Shown: positions 62,466 through 64,000 of the stretch, piece after piece
Numbering within the stretch: the stretch's first letter is position 1
Layout: each line of letters starts with the position of its first letter
Origin: Bacteroidia bacterium
GTDB taxonomy: Bacteria > Bacteroidota > Bacteroidia > J057
Assembly: GCA_030430205.1 (NCBI GenBank)
Contig: JAUIGE010000011.1
Location: 1 to 64,000 of the forward strand
Direction of reading: 5' to 3'
Length of the DNA stretch: 64,000 bases
Notes under the pieces: model-generated
Seen by the model: the letters and a program-made list of their open reading frames with translations, nothing else
Database searches by the model: none
Told to the model about the DNA's origin: nothing
Program-made: the position numbers and the translations under genes

Positions 62466-62489
62466 CCCGGACAGTTTCCTGTCCAGGCA
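62466..62489 (-). terminator. Intrinsic terminator of the last gene
   Basis: Arms GCCCGGACAG (62466-62475) and CTGTCCAGGC (62480-62489) with a 4-nt loop; the minus strand then runs into TTTTTTT. It lies 23 nt after the minus-strand stop at 62513 and directly before the hydrolase start. Confidence 0.88.
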
Positions 62490-62512
62490 TATATCTTATT
62501 GGTTAATCTTTC

Positions 62513-63973
62513 TTAGAAAGAGAAAGATCTCACGGCGCGTACGCGGAAGAGGCTAGCTTTGCTTGCGCTGGTAGGTCCATTCGTAGGGTTGAAAGACCAT
62601 GCATTGGTGAAGCTGGCCTGGGTAGAACTCCAGTAAGGTGCCGGGGTCCAGGTGCCAAATCCGTTGAGGACCAGGTTGTTGAACATGTGGGTGGTGGCAT
62701 CTATGGAAGGCAGGAACCAGTCACTTTTTCCATTGAGGACGAGGTCATCACATGCTTTTGCTGCGGTAGCAAGTGTACCTGAGTTGGCCACGATGGCTGT
62801 GGTGTTTGTCTGACCCAGACGTACGCCGGCATTGTCAGAGTTGTTGACAAACCAGCTACCACCCCAGATGGCAGAGTCCAGATCAGCATAGGAAGCTACC
62901 AGACCAAAACAATTGGCTGTATCTACATAAAAGATCATTCCTCCTTCATAATCAATTCCATAGAGGGAATCCACAGGGATGCCCATACCTATGATCTCAC
63001 AAGGATTGTAACCTTCGCCGAGCAGGAAGTTGACAGCACAGGGAGCACACTGTGAGCCACCGCAGTCAACACCAACTTCGTCGCCATTCTGTATGCCATC
63101 ATCACATCTTGGATTGGCCAGGGTAAGACCTGGGATGATTACCCAGTTACTTTGGCTCAGGAAGAGGGTATCATTGGAAAGAGAAACTCTCAATGACTGG
63201 ATTTCATTGGTTACATCGCCGTCGACCTCTGTGTCGAGTTTGTTGTTCCAGTTGCTCACATCAGCTGCTGTGATGCCACCGGCCACAGAAGCAGCAAATA
63301 CCGGATCTGACTCAGTATCCAGTTTTCCATTCCAGTTGCTTACATCAGCTGCGGTGATGCCGCCAGCCACAGAAGCCGCAAATACAGGGTCAGCCTCTGT
63401 ATTGAGTTTGCTGTTCCAGTAAGAGGTATCAGAAGAAGTGATAGCAGCAGCCAAAGAAGCTGAATAAACAGGGTCAAGCTCGTTGATTGGGCCTGTCACA
63501 GCAACAGCAGTCTGGGCATTGTCTGCCTCATTTGCTGTGTTTGCATGCAAAGCATAAGGCACACTCAGCAACTGAGAGGTACCCATCGGGCGATAAGAAC
63601 TTCCGCCTTTGTCGTCCAATTCTATCTGAACAAATTGCTCATGGCCTGCCCAGTCAACAGATGCCCAACTTCCGGCAAAGACAGTTCCCTGGCCTATATT
63701 TAAAGAAACCAGGCCAAATGCGTTGGTGGTATCTTTGTGTGTCTCAATATATCTGGCAACGCCCATAGGGCTGCCTTCGAGCATGCGGATACGCAGGCTT
63801 ACAGCCTGATTGGCAAGAGGTTGTCCAGCGGCATCGCGAATGACTGTTTGGTACTTGAAAGCATCAGGTGACTGAGCTAAGAGCTCCTGGCTGAAAAAAC
63901 CAAGCATGACAACGACAAAAAGAGTAAGCTGTTGAAGGCTCGTAAAGAAAGTTGTTTTGTTAATGTGTTTCAT
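62513..63973 (-). CDS. Secreted protein with 28-residue repeats and a C-terminal DUF1566/Lcl-type domain
   Basis: A 486-residue exported protein (signal peptide ends ELLAQ). An N-terminal beta domain (about 35-150; FKYQTVIRDAAGQPLANQ, SVPYALHA) is common in Bacteroidota fibre-like proteins. Three 28-residue repeats follow (167-250), each with DPV(F/Y) and ending WNxKLxTE. A Cys-rich stretch (RCDDGIQNGDEVGVDCGG) comes next, then a C-terminal domain with KSDWFLPSIDA and YWSSTQ, ending RVRAVRSF, as in DUF1566/Lcl domains. No T9SS C-terminal sorting domain is evident. Likely surface or appendage protein. Confidence 0.82.
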   Translation of the reverse strand: MKHINKTTFFTSLQQLTLFVVVMLGFFSQELLAQSPDAFKYQTVIRDAAGQPLANQAVSLRIRMLEGSPMGVARYIETHKDTTNAFGLVSLNIGQGTVFAGSWASVDWAGHEQFVQIELDDKGGSSYRPMGTSQLLSVPYALHANTANEADNAQTAVAVTGPINELDPVYSASLAAAITSSDTSYWNSKLNTEADPVFAASVAGGITAADVSNWNGKLDTESDPVFAASVAGGITAADVSNWNNKLDTEVDGDVTNEIQSLRVSLSNDTLFLSQSNWVIIPGLTLANPRCDDGIQNGDEVGVDCGGSQCAPCAVNFLLGEGYNPCEIIGMGIPVDSLYGIDYEGGMIFYVDTANCFGLVASYADLDSAIWGGSWFVNNSDNAGVRLGQTNTTAIVANSGTLATAAKACDDLVLNGKSDWFLPSIDATTHMFNNLVLNGFGTWTPAPYWSSTQASFTNAWSFNPTNGPTSASKASLFRVRAVRSFSF

Positions 63974-64000
63974 CGGAACAGAGTGTTGTTAGTTAAGTTT

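Overview
The window looks like chromosome of a Bacteroidota bacterium, probably Saprospiria-like. Evidence: TAnnTTTG -7 boxes and no Shine-Dalgarno pattern, a TonB receptor with an N-terminal CarboxypepD_reg domain, two S9B dipeptidyl peptidases, BatA-like VWA protein, DUF2911, GH3-family protein, WbqC, and many secreted beta-propeller proteins. The exact lineage is inference. No rRNA, tRNA or CRISPR was seen.

1-5.0 kb is accessory. It is a run of attC-like hairpins separating small cassettes. Each cassette starts and ends with its own ~10-bp complementary tips (GTTGGCTTCA/TGAAGCCAAC, GTTGTCGGGA/TCCCGACAAC, GTTCACTTCC/GGAAGTGAAC), as expected when each attC was completed in a circular cassette. 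Cargo is a fatty-acid desaturase, a TPR lipoprotein, a gene-less cassette of degenerate repeats, and a ~72-bp mini-cassette present twice. Cargo genes read on the minus strand. No integron integrase is present, so this resembles an integrase-less attC cluster. One cassette is occupied by an IS91-family element with its own tyrosine recombinase.

5.3-14 kb: an SDR-like protein, a GT9 glycosyltransferase, a secreted protein, a DPP IV, and a three-gene operon (unknown, PP2C-like with Ig-like domains, BatA-like VWA). recN follows. 15.8-23.4 kb is a tightly packed eight-gene minus-strand operon for a surface glycan, with a divergent PhyH-like dioxygenase whose 3' end runs into a seven-copy REP-like hairpin array beside a RAYT transposase (24.2-25.1 kb). 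25-34 kb: second DPP IV, holA, rpsU, a giant sortilin-like propeller protein and a TonB receptor.

34-42.8 kb is regulatory: an FAD monooxygenase and TetR gene share a double palindromic operator; next is an unusual protein fusing a CHAT (caspase-like) domain to two tandem pseudokinases, each with HGN in place of HRD; then MarR with a coupled leader peptide, a GH3-family enzyme and a PAS histidine kinase. 42.8-45.7 kb holds the lower meta-cleavage trio mhpD-mhpF-mhpE, with a telomere-like G-rich repeat between the last two. 45.7-64 kb: secreted propeller/Ig protein, rhodanese lipoprotein, thioredoxin, metallo-beta-lactamase-fold hydrolase, a nicotinamidase homologue lacking its catalytic Cys and Lys, YheT-like hydrolase, DPP III lipoprotein, two paralogous lytic transglycosylases, DUF2911 protein, arginase-family ureohydrolase, an alpha/beta hydrolase and a repeat-containing secreted protein.
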